Source: Isoetes taiwanensis (lineage: Eukaryota > Streptophyta > Lycopodiopsida > Isoetales > Isoetaceae). Taken from it: a stretch of 64,000 bases of DNA. Of the stretch, positions 30,363-41,660 are shown in pieces. The stretch lies in the NCBI GenBank assembly GCA_021234155.1, contig JAJEKV010000040.1, positions 5,419,229-5,483,228 of the forward strand. The letters are read 5' to 3'. The position numbers and the translations under genes are program-made. The first letter of the stretch is position 1. Each line of letters opens with the position of its first letter. Below the pieces are notes generated by a model that ran no database searches, was not told the origin of the DNA, and worked only from the letters and a program-made list of their open reading frames with translations.

Positions 30363-32220
30363 ATGGGGAATCATTCAGCTCAGAACTGGTTATTGTTTGG
30401 AGTTATTTCTTGCATTATGCTGGCTGCTTCAGGTCCTAATTCCACTTGCTATCTCTTAGACTTCTTCGTATGATCGAATCATAAAGATATAAAGTAGAAG
30501 AGGTTGCATTTTCAAAAGGATTATTGCTGAAGAAACATGTTAATATTTTACAGGAGACATCCACGCTAAGAACCAAGAGGTTTATTCTTCTGGTATAGAG
30601 GATGGGTATTATCTTACTAAAGGAACAGGACAAGACATCCCATTAATTCAAAATGGTCCTGGGTTCGGCCACCATCCACCTGGTGTTGGACACCATGGCC
30701 ACCATCCACCTGTTATTGGGCACCATAGTTGGGATCGTAAGTCACTTGTAGTGCCATATATTTTAGATTGTTTCTGAAGTCCAACATTGCATAACACTGC
30801 CTTCATTTTTTAAAATAGGCACCAGACTACAGAGCGCTCACAGCTTGGAAACTTGCAATTACAAAGGATCCCCAACACATCTTGTCAACCTGGGTTGGCA
30901 GGGACGTTTGCAGCTATACTGGAGTATTCTGTAGTAGTGCACTTGATAATCCGAGCACTCAAGTCGTTAGTGGCATGTAGGTATACTAAAATATCGAGAT
31001 CGAGGAGATTATACATTATACAAAAGATATTTCCACAACATTAAGACATACTTCAAATATCCTTTCAGTCAAGCAAAACAGCAGTTTGATTCAGAATTTC
31101 TAATATGCTGTTGGTGTTGTTAGTGATTTGAACCATGCACGATTAGCAGGACAAATACCTGAGGAACTAGGACTGCTAACAGATTTGGGTATATTGTAAG
31201 TAATCTGCATCTTGAACGATCATGTAACTTGTACATATTGGCTAATTTACAGCTTATAAAGGTTATGGAAAGATCAAGCTATTTGTTTAAGGATGCAGGA
31301 TTAGCGGTTTATGCAGTTGTTTTCTACACTTTCGACTTACAAGGGTAATGCTTCTTTTGTGTCATGTTACAGGCACTTGAACAGTAACCAGTTCACTGGA
31401 AGTCTCCCATCAAGCTTGAAAAACTTGAAACTGCTGGCTGAACTGTAAGCTCAGATGCTTTTATAGCTCGAGCAACTATTTCCGGTTGTGTAGATGTACT
31501 ATGTGAAAATTCTATTGGTATAATGTCACTTTAATCTCATAAAGTAACTCTAACCTCCATCATCCATAAACATTCAGACAACTAAGGTTACTTTACTTTT
31601 CCCTAAGGATCAGACATAAAGGACACATTCTCATTCTCATTCTTATACAATTGCTTAGGTTATATAGATTGTGTGTTCTCTTACATAGATTGCATGCTTA
31701 CAGAGATGTCAACAACAATCACTTGGAAGGAGAATTTCCTCTAGTTGCATTGCAACTTCCAAATCTAATCTATTTGTAAGTCTTCACATATTTAAGTGTG
31801 CAATTGATCCATGAAACCGCATGAAAATATTACATTAATTTGAGCACGTTCATATTTACATGCAGAGATGGAACTCTTCCTGCTGAACTTTTCATTAAGC
31901 CCCTTGATGCGCTGTGAGTGCTCTTAATTATTAAACTGTTGAGTACTATATAAACAGCTGCGTTTCTTTAGGAAATTGTTTTCTGCTTTGCCACCTTTCT
32001 CTTTCCAGTTTGTTTTTTCCAATCAGTTCGACAAGGCAAATAACATTTGCCATTCTGCGGTCTATTCCGTGGTTGTCATATGTAGCAACTAAAACTGAAA
32101 GCGTAGGGAAAGTTAGGCCCTGGCTAATTCATCAGGATATAAACTTTGCAGGTTTTTGAACAATAATAAATTTGTTGACCCAATTCCAGAGACACTTGGG
32201 CACTCTACAGTCTCCGTTAT
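30363..32220 (+). pseudogene. LRR-extensin (LRX)-like gene fragment, eight exons
   Basis: Exons: 30363-30432 (signal peptide, MGNHSAQNWLLFGVISCIML), 30554-30736 (His/Pro/Gly-rich: HHPPGVGHHGHHPP), 30819-30976 (RALTAWKLAITKDP, WVGRDVCSYTGVFC), 31124-31195 (DLNHARLAGQIPEELGLLTD), 31373-31444 (LNSNQFTGSLPSSLKNLKLL), 31704-31775 (VNNNHLEGEFPLVALQLPNL), 31866-31913 (GTLPAELFIKPLDA), 32152-32220 (FLNNNKFVDPIPETLG). All borders are GT-AG and phase-consistent from exon 3 on. The DVCSYTGVFC cap and LRR order are typical of LRX proteins, which link cell wall and membrane. Defects: exon 2 does not join exon 3 in frame, exon 7 lacks about eight codons of its repeat, and no later LRR or extensin part follows. 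Confidence 0.75.
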
Positions 32221-32359
32221 GTACGTCCTATAATACCCTATAACAATGTCCTGTAAAGTTGAATAACAATGTTCGCTGAGAGGAATGATTGAACGGGGCA
32301 TCGTTGGTTGCATTCATATATACAAAGCAAGCCCGAACTCTTGCATTCATACACGAAGC

Positions 32360-32442
32360 ATTAGTGAGGAGTTATTTGCTCCAGTGGAAGAGTCGTGGAG
32401 CTTCGTCTTTCAGCTCTCGGCCTCAAAGGACCCATCACAGGT
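32360..32442 (+). pseudogene. LRR receptor-kinase N-terminal fragment
   Basis: The stretch GVICSSGRVVELRLSALGLK + GPIT ends at a GTAAC donor (32443). It is the classic join of an N-terminal LRR cap (GV-x-C) to the first repeat of receptor-like kinases. Nothing before or after continues it. It sits between the LRX-like and deacetylase fragments in the same orientation. Confidence 0.55.
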
Positions 32443-32555
32443 AACTTTTTGTAAATCCTTATTTTTCTTTAGAGACCATGCTACATTCCCGTTTCGAAGG
32501 ATTAACAGGGGTACCAATCTGGCTGGCCTTCGAAAACTTTTGCTGTTTTTCTCAG

Positions 32556-35082
32556 GTTTTTGATCCCTTTGCATTAACAATTGAAGGCGACGAACTGCGA
32601 GGTAACTGATCTTATGTGCCAGCTTGGGGAAACGAAGCCCAACCTTAAACAAACAGTCGTAGCAGTGTTTATTGCAAATAAAGAGAATTCCTCTGTGACA
32701 GATATTGGTGTCGATGCCCTTGTTAAAAGAGGCCATCTAGATAAGCTGAAAGCGGGTCCAGTGTGAGTATTGCAAATAGTAATGGAAGGATAAAACAATG
32801 AAATTTCCCGATGGAGATCTTTAATAATTTAAATAAATTTTAAGCATGTTTTACTTGAAGCACCCTTTAGCATGACGTGCAGATTTTGGATAGATGTTGC
32901 TGATAAGTAGGCCTTGTATAGGCACAGCTGGAATGGCTGTATGGAAGTTGCATGTGACGGGAAAGCTCTTCCACAGTAGGTTGCCAAACCAGGTAGGCTT
33001 TCCTCATGTTAGGTCATACTTTTTGAACTGTATGATAAAAATGCATGAGACATTATGCAACAGATGTTCTCCTTCAGACCTGACTCTAGGTACTTGTTGA
33101 TGGCTTTCTTCTACTCCATGTACCATGTTGGGCTTTATTTACAGTTTCATCATCCACCTGTTTTTTGCGATTTTCACCTGCAAGAATGTGTGAATTTTAT
33201 GTTCACGCCCTATACTGCAACAAGCAATGAATTCAGTTAAAAATAATGGCTGTAAATATCTTGGGGACTAACAAGCAAGTTTATTCTGCTTTCATTACAT
33301 GAGGCTAGATCAATAGCAGTAGGTCCCTAAAAAGGTGTAAAAGGAGATGTAAATTGTGCTGTAAATACAGAAACACACTATATATGTTAACAATGTCAAT
33401 AGGAAATGCTGTTGGTCCAATTTCACAGTTTTCGCATTGTTTCCATAGACTGAATGATACGAAGCATGCCCATCTGGCTTCCTAATGGCACCCTTCCCGC
33501 GGGCCCTGCTTTTGTTCTTCCATTTAAGCATTTCTGAATCATGCTATGAAGATATCATAAAAATCATTTGTGCTCCTATTTCAGGCAATCAATGCACTTG
33601 AACTTGGCATGGAAGCTTTGAAGGTTATTCAAACTCGTTTCCATGAAGACTTCCCTGCACTCCCAAAGGAATCTCTCTACAATTTTGCCACTCCTACAAT
33701 GAAGCCTACACAGCGGAGTTGTATCATATATCACAGCAAGGCTTTTTCTGCTATCGTCCTTAATGCATTTTATTGTTGGTCTACTATTACTCTCCTTTAC
33801 ATGTTCTTTTAGACCCAGGTGGTGGTATCAACCAAATTCCTGGAAAATGCACAATATCTGGAGATTACCGGTCAGTTCTTGATTTCTGAATTGAATTCTT
33901 ATACATTATTTCTAACCATAGCTGCCGATTTTTCAGGATAACACCCTTTTATGAGTATGTTCTGTAGCCGGCATTTGCATTCAATATTTGTCTTACTTTC
34001 CGATGTCATAGGAAGTTATTTCAAAACAAATGTCGGTCATTTTATCCTTCATAAAAAGCAACATAATTTGAATGCTCAGCTTAGTCCCTGTTTTCTGCTG
34101 GCAAATTTCCTGCTGTGCTGGTAGTGTTGCGGAGGTGATCAAGAAAATCAATTTATATGTCGATGAGATAAATAAGAATCCTGTTTCAAAATATGTCCTC
34201 CCAGGTAAAGGCATGAAGACCTGAAGGGAAGGCAATGATTCAATTTCTTTTATTCAACAAACCTTTAGGTTGTAATAATTGTGTAATGGAGTAAATGGAT
34301 GATAGGATTGATATAGAATTTGAGGAGTCTTACAAGTCGGGAATAGCTTGCTCCCTAGATTCTGATGGATATCATGCCCTCCTTGGGTTTGTGGAACCCT
34401 ATTCACTTACAGGATCTTTACCACTTGTTCATGAGCTTCAGGTATCTCCTTTTTTCCATTTCTAAAATAAATGTCTCTTGCTGTATTGGCTAATGACTCT
34501 GGTCAGTGAGTGATGATATTTTAAATGTACAACATTTATCCTTTATATACAATGTCATCTGATCCATTGCAAAGTATCAAAGTATTGTGTGAAGATAAGG
34601 GAGAATAATAGTTTGTTTGGCCATAGGCAGTCTATTATGTATGCCCCTTTATCAAAATTGACAAAAGGAAAAGGTATCGCTAGTCTATCCCGAGTTTTGC
34701 CATTTGAATTTAGTTGTCAATATCCATATATATACATCAGTGCAAAAGTATGAGAAATATCAGGCATGTAGATCAATATGGGCAATTGGATTTTGTTCTA
34801 TGCCATTGCAATCATTGGGTGCTAATTCCAAGTCTGTACTCTTTACCAATGGCCTGTTTAGCATTATATACAGAAATAGGCTGACAAAAAAGCTTTTCAC
34901 ATGAGAAAAAGAGTCAAGGAATTTATGGAGCTGTATGGGATATTAAATGGGAATAACGTTTGCTTCCATCTATTAATATTTTAGTTGCTATGATAGGCAT
35001 TATGGCTCCATTTGTGATCTCTAATTTTTAATGTTCAAACCTTCGTAGGTAGAAGGTTTTGACGTTCAAGCTGCTGGTTACG
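32556..35082 (+). pseudogene. Acetylornithine deacetylase-like (M20) gene, decayed
   Basis: Exons in order: 32556-32762 (FDPFALTIEGDELRG, TVVAVFIANKENSSV), 32883-32992 (FWIDVADK-stop-PCIGTAGM), 33585-33720 (INALELGMEALKVIQTRFHE), 33813-33870 (GGGINQIPGKCTISGDYR), 33937-33954, 34125-34204 (VAEVIKKINLYVDEINKNPV), about 34290-34441 (GIACSLDSDGYHALL, SLTGSLPLVHELQ), 35049-35082 (GFDVQAAGYG). Phases fit across most joins. The order matches the plant M20-family deacetylase that releases ornithine from N-acetylornithine in arginine synthesis. Disabling features: a deletion after DELRG removes the metal-binding GRG-x-x-D-x-x-GH region, a TAG follows VADK, another deletion lies after YHALL, and the C-terminus and N-terminus are missing. 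It is probably a non-functional copy; the working gene would be elsewhere. Confidence 0.8.
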
Positions 35083-35904
35083 GTAAGGTTACTTTTGTAT
35101 TTCTTGTTGAAGAATGGATTCCCTCCATGCCAACAAAGTTTGTGTTTATTTAAAGTAGGTAGTGGAGAATTGCAAGATTGCCGTAACTTTATTTGGTATA
35201 GTAAAGCTGAAAATCCCTTTCTATTTTGTGTTCTAAATTTTTTTGAATTCATCATTATTTACTTCATCTTAGGTCCAATGTTGTTAAATACTTTGCATAC
35301 CGTATGGGTACCATACGTTTTTTAAGTTTTTTTTAAGTTTTTTATTTTTGGTTTTTAAAATCTTAGAATACGTTTTTATAATTAGATTGAGATCCAAGTG
35401 GCCAACAAACATGTTCATGTCGTTGTCATGTGCCTAGCTATTTTTGCAAATGTGATTCCAACTTTAATCAATGTTCACATTTTCTACAAAGTTAGCAAAT
35501 AATCATGTCATGAGTATGGAAACTTATACCTCGCTCTGATGTCAAGTATGACATTCAAAAACATAGTCAATTTAACATAATCATCATATAATATTGCGAC
35601 GGATAATATATTATTGCAGCATAATCATGCTTTCTCATAGGATGGGAATTTCAGGTGATCTATTGCAAAGTGTTGTTGGGTTGTACTAGAGAGTCCATGT
35701 TTCAGGAGATTCCAATGTCTTTGCCAAGCATTTGGAAGATGGAAACTACATTTTTTATGGTGTAGCTAGAAATTAGCGTTGTTTTTTTATGACATTGATA
35801 TAGGGAACTTCATATTACAAATTATAGAGGCAAAAGAACGTTATCAAAACATGTAATTTCTGTAAAAAGTAATCAAACGTGCTTTTGACTAGTTTTTTTT
35901 ATAA
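35083..35904. other. No gene recognised
   Basis: AT-rich sequence between the deacetylase-like fragment and the LINE, with T-runs at 35322-35345. No coding block was seen. Confidence 0.45.
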
Positions 35905-37371
35905 TGGCATCCTTACTGCTAGCACCACAGATCAAAGTGTGTGAGCTCGTTGCAATAGTTCGGAACTTTATTTGGGCAGGTACTGAGGAAGGTGCTATGG
36001 TTAAGGTGGCTAGGTCGAAGTGCATCCTTCCAAAATGTGCAGGTGGTCTGGGTATGATGGACTTCTTACTGCAGAGCAAAGTGCTTATTTCAAAGTTCAT
36101 TTGGAGACTCCTGAATGGTGAGGATGACTCTCCCAGTTCATGCCTTATCGAGACAAGCTCTTGGTCATCAGTATCCCTCTAGACAAGAAGGTCATCCAAA
36201 CCAGTCCTACCTTGGGCTTTATTTCTCTGCAGCCTTTTCCAAAGCGCTTCTCCATTTTATGTGGCTTGTTGGCGGCATGGGAGGCGTCGACATCTTTTTC
36301 CGCCCATGCCCCTCTATCCACACCCTATTGGAGACTCCATGGTGGTGGGCACCATTTGCCTCCGCACCCCTCGGCACCTCCATTGGCGCCTTAGTTCATC
36401 CCCTTACCACGTAGAGGCGATGGGTTCTTGCGGTGTTGTCTCTATTCAAGCATGGTATGAGGAGGGTCGCCATCGCCTTGGCTTTGAATTTCGGGCAAAG
36501 TTCCTCGCTCTCTCGTTGGGATGTATCTCTATGGGAGAAGGTCGCGAGAAAATTTGCCTCTCATAGTGCAAGTTGGTGTTCTTTGAAATGGGGCCATGGA
36601 CTGCCATGAAAATATTCACAAAGGCAAGCAATTTGTCGACGCGATATCGCCTTCTTTTAGCACCACAACCCTCCGGTTGCCGATGGGTGGCACCTACATG
36701 TTCCACGTACCCCATTTTGTGTCGCATACATGGCGATGGCTTTGGGATAGGTTGCGCCACCCTAAAGTCTCTATCTTGGGTGGCGGGGTTATCCACAGTG
36801 CTGCAAGAAGTTAATGCCTTTTCGACATCGCTATGATCCTCGCAAATCTGCAGATGCCCGCCTGCCTCTCGGACGTTAAGACTCTTGAGCATTGTCTCTT
36901 TGATTGTCCCGAGGTTCAACCAAATGTGGGTCCCGGCTACAAGGTTTGTTTAACAAGACATTGGACTGCCGATGCATCCTTTTAAGGCCCTATCCCAACG
37001 CTGGGGCCTCCAAATTAAACAAAGGGCATTTCATCTTGGTCGATGGTCGATATGGGAGCCGCCGCATACACACATCTTTTCGGGCATTTATTCATCGCAC
37101 CTGACATGTTATTACAAAGGGGCCCGTAAAAAGATATTGATGACCTCTACGAGTGTTCTTCCCTTGACTCAGGCGGTGGAACGATGCGATTCAAGATCTT
37201 CGAATTGATTCTTATCATTAGTCTTCTATTCGAGTAAGTACATTTTGCTCCGTGGCTCGTGGTTCTGGGCATCTCCATATGTGCTTACACGCTTAGGTGA
37301 GACATGTAAATTTTGTACTTTTTCTCTGATTAATAAACTTTTTGGCTTTCGTCCTTCAAAAAAAAAAAAAA
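35905..37371 (+). mobile_element. 5'-truncated L1-type LINE
   Basis: The first frame reads VCELVAIVRNFIWAGTEEGA, CILPKCAGGLGMMDF, LISKFIWRLLNGED. This is the region C-terminal to the reverse transcriptase in plant L1-type LINEs (F-[IL]-W-x-G ... GGLG ... W-[RL]-L). Near 36.87 kb a zf-RVT-like zinc finger follows (ACLSDVKTLEHCLFDCPEV). The element ends with GTCCTTC and a poly-A run at 37358-37371. The reverse transcriptase and endonuclease are missing. Several frame changes show age. It shares its 3' end with the remnant at 566-1030. Confidence 0.8.
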
Positions 37372-40066
37372 CCTTTTTACAATCTGTTTCCAGACTCTCA
37401 ACCTTAATATTTCTTTCAGAAATACCAAGCTTGCAATTAGCAGCCCTAGAAACCTTACAAGATTCGATTTCTAAGCCAGAGACAAAGTTAAGTTTACACA
37501 TATCATTATACAAATGCCATATAGCAGAATAAATTGTAATTCCATCAAATACCTATTACATATATCCAATATTTGGTCATAAATGTTATCTTTCCCACTT
37601 CATATAAATATTTGAGAGTAACTGTTTAACATTAAACTATTCTTCCCACAGGATTTACAGAAATGAAGAATTCTCAATGGAACGTGCTTACTTGACATTA
37701 TCGAAACATAGCTTAAAAACATCAAAGCATGGAGCAAGAAAACCTGGTTACCTGCAGTCAAACAGCCAAATATTAGCCAGGGTAGGGTAATTAAGGCAGG
37801 ACTGACAGGTAAGCTATAGGTTTTCTTGGGTTTATCCCCTTCACCAAGCTTTAATGAAGACATAAATGTACATGTTAAATTACAGGATCTGGTCTGTTCA
37901 TCCTGTCTTCCTTAACTAGGTTTAATTTGGGTCAATTACCTAGATCCCTACATATCTAAGATGAACTCCCTTACTGTGAAGTCATCATGCTTTCAATTTT
38001 TATAATTCCAACCATATGCTGTGAACCCAGCCAGTACCTTGGCTTTTAATCAAATTCAGTTGTTCACTACTGGTAATGAATAGATATATCTGCATAAACC
38101 TCGTAATCTATCTATTATTCTGCCTTGGGGTGAAAAGATCCAGAGAATCTCACTTCATGCATATGTAATTTAAACATTTTCACACATCCTATCATTCCTT
38201 TACTCCTGCATCAGATCAGTGAACCACCATTCATTTTTCTTAGATTTTTTCCGGTGATTTGGATCACGAATTTTCATGCTTAATCATGCCCACTAACTGG
38301 TGTACAACAAGGCCTTCCATAAGATTTGTAGATCTCATGAAATGCCCTTTTTATGGATAAGTTATTCATGCAGTAAAGCTGAGGCTCTCATTCCAAGTGG
38401 GATTTTCGCTGTCCATTATTTATGCAGTGGTTTGGTATGTCCTTAAACAGTTCTGTTCCAATTTGGCCGTGTCCTTAGACATCCGACACCCTGGATATAC
38501 CTAATCTTGAAAAAAAGGACAAGTACCCTATCCAGGTTGTAGACAGAGTGCTTGCCCACGCTGATCTGCCACCGTCCCTTGCCAAACGGCCATGGTCGAT
38601 GACGGCTCACTTCTGTTAGAAACCCTAAAGCGTATATTGCAAGTAAACAAAGTAGAAAATAAGAAGTAGCAATATTTCCTCATTTCGATATCCCCAATGT
38701 TATTTAAGATGTATCATAATCTCTCCATAGCACATGTCCATTTGTGCTTGTCCCTGCTTCCCTATATTCTAAGATAAGAACAATTCAAAAAAAAAAAAAA
38801 AAAACCCTAGTTTTTAGCCAAAAAGTATGAAGCATCCCTTAGTTTTTGTGCCCTAGACCGGTGGGCGAGAATGGTTTCGGCCATAGACCGGCACAAAAAT
38901 GCGGCCGTGGCCGGCGAAGGCTGACTGCCGCCTGTCGATTTCTGACCGGAAACCACAATAGACGACTGGCTACCAAACGTAAGCTGCCGTCTGGTGCAAA
39001 TTCTATGCTTGCCTGCCATCACTGATTCTGGCGAGAGAGGTTCTTTCAGGATAGATCCAGCTTGTCTTTAAGAATTGGATTGAGTTGAATTGATTTTTAT
39101 CAATAGATATGCTGAGAGACTGTACAATGATACACTATGATGCATTTTAATCTTTAGTGTTGTGTTTGAGGACATAACTGAGTGCATGCATCCATGATGT
39201 CTTGGAGAAAAGAGTCGAACTACTGAAGTCGTGTCCAGCAGCGCATGAAGTAGTCAAATAGGTAGAATCAACTCAGCATAGCGGGCTCGGATGTAGATAT
39301 TGCTGCAATATGTGACATTCGTCCTCAATGGCGCCCTTCTAGCAATACTAATAGAGTCTATCCTCGAGCGGATCTCGAGCCCATCTTCCTGTCTCAGTTT
39401 GGAGGCGATGTGCACTTGTGCAAATTGATGTTATCAATCTACGCTTTTTCAGTGATAAATGTGTATGTAGATAGTGCTGTGGACCTCATGTAAGCATGGG
39501 GTTGACTTGGAGCTGGTAGTGTGATGTCTTAGCCTGAGTTGGTAGTGTGACGTATTTAGGAAAATTTACTTATTCAAGTCTAACTAGGTTAAATATGGTG
39601 ACATTTCAGGGTCAAAGTTTAGTCTTGCAGAATAGTTCCATAATAATGGATTCAGCATATATACGCAGTTCAAAGGAAACACAATAAGCATTGGATCTAA
39701 TAATTTGAACCATATTAAACTATATAAGAGCACAAATAAGATTAATGCTATATAACACATAATATCATAGATCATCAAAACATTGGATCAACACAAAGAA
39801 AAATACTCATTTCATCAATAAAGAGTAATTCTTGCCCTAGTTAACAAGTTCACCATGTTTAAATGATCATGCAAAGGGCCACAAAGAGAATATTTGAACT
39901 ATAAAATAATGAGATGCTATAAGTAATGAAAACTATATATTCATGTATTTGATAATGATCAATCTTAAATAGGAGTTTGCATCCTAGATTCAAGTACAAG
40001 TAAATTAAATGTAGTGATATTATGTAGTTAAAGTTTAGTCCTTTACTATTCAATACCACAAATAAG
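37372..40066. other. Mostly featureless; one coiled-coil-like remnant
   Basis: On the minus strand 37520-37380 is open with a heptad-like pattern (LEIESCKVSRAANCKLGISE), directly abutting the LINE poly-A; it may be an exon into which the LINE inserted. An A-run lies at 38788-38805. No other gene was recognised to 40.07 kb. Confidence 0.35.
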
Positions 40067-40193
40067 AAGGAAGGAAGGAAGTATATTTTAACGTCCGCGG
40101 AGGCCAAACTTGACCTATGAGACGGTACATGCAGTACACAAAGCAGATAAAACCACACCAAAAAGACAAATGCTACTATACAATATGTCCCTA

Positions 40194-41464
40194 CTACTGG
40201 GATGAAAAAACCCCCACATGGGAGGAAAAACCCTGGTAGTAGGCTCTCAGATCCCTTGTCCTGTAAGGGATTCTCTGACGGTAGAGACTTGCAAAATGTA
40301 GGATGCGAGACGTGCAACCATTGGCGATGCCGACAATTGATGCGCGGCGCCGCAGAGAGCATCTAAGATCAGCATGTGTTGCTTTCGGATATGCGTATAT
40401 GCGGACACTCTTGCGAGCATGGTGCTCATCCTCTCTTGTCCGCATGTGGCAACACCGGCATATTCTCTCATCTTGGGGATTCTCTCGCCCCTCCATCCGT
40501 AGTCCAACGACTGTTTCAATTACTCGCGATGATGGGACCCGTCCTCCGCGGAGGCAATAGCTCTTCGTTTCTTCATAGATATATGCACTTTCAAAATGCT
40601 TGGTGTGGGCCATGTTCCGGTGTTGGATTAACTTGCGTGTGGTAGTGCTCTATTTTAGGCTTTGCACGAAAGTGGTCGCATCCCACGAGTGATGGCAAAG
40701 CGCTCATTCAGTGTGCAACAACGTCCACGGCATCGAGCATAGCCACAATCTGGCCGGTAGTCTATAGACCACGTTATAACCACCCCCGACAAGATTGCTC
40801 GCCCATACCCTCTTCGGTCGTTGTGGCTCTTGTGCCAATAACAAAGCCCTCGGGAAGACGCGTTGTGCATCCATGCCGGTGACCTTGTGGAAATATGCAA
40901 GATGTCTCACAAGATAGCTAATGTTGCGCGAGGCGAACCCAGCCTCATATAGCAAAATCTGATAAGGCACCGTGTCCTTGATACCTAGGTTGTATGTTAA
41001 GAAGGCCTTTTGCACCCTCTCTAGCTTATCCCATGTGTTCTTGCTAATTGCTGGACCCCAGACCTCTACCCCATACAACAATACCGGGTTCAACGAGTGC
41101 TCACGAGCAGTGTTCTCTATGTGCCCAATCACATAGGTCTATTCTCAGAGCGACTATTCTCGCATAGCATACTGAGGCTTTCCATCCCGCTGCTGACCCG
41201 TCTTTCCACACACAAATCATCCCATAACATGCTAGCGCAAAAGTCGATTCCCAGATACTTGAAGGTCCTTACAACATCCACCTTCTGTCCTCTGTAATAG
41301 AGATCTGGGATATCATGCTGCGAGGAGAGGACTGCCAGGAGCTTAGTTTTCTGCAGGTTCACCGTCATTCCTGTTGTGTCACAGAACCCACTAAGAGCGT
41401 CCAAATGCTGCTGCATACTCCTGGCTGTATGGGATAGCAAGTCTACATCGTCTGCATAGAGCAA
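40194..41464 (-). pseudogene. LINE A: YADD box, thumb and C-terminal zinc-knuckle part
   Basis: YADDVDLLSHTARSMQQHLD (YADD codons at about 41458-41447) is the catalytic palm motif. FKYLGIDF and, in a second frame, VLLYGVEVWGPAISKNTWDK and RVQKAFLTYNLG continue the thumb/connection. A third frame gives a Cys/His cluster (RICRCCHMRTREDEHHARKS) near 40.48 kb like the C-terminal zinc knuckle of non-LTR elements. At least two frame changes are present. Confidence 0.75.
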
Positions 41465-41660
41465 TTGCCTTATATGATATGATATGATATGAATTTATCA
41501 AGCCAATTAGGCCCTCAGGCCTCTATGGCAAACCATTACAAAAGTTTGAGTAAAATCTAAGCGCACTAATCCAAGGCGCTATTTATATCAAAGTTAAGCA
41601 TTAAATTATACAGATCAATTATGTCTATTCTCTCCTTCCAAACATCTCGAATGTATGTGC

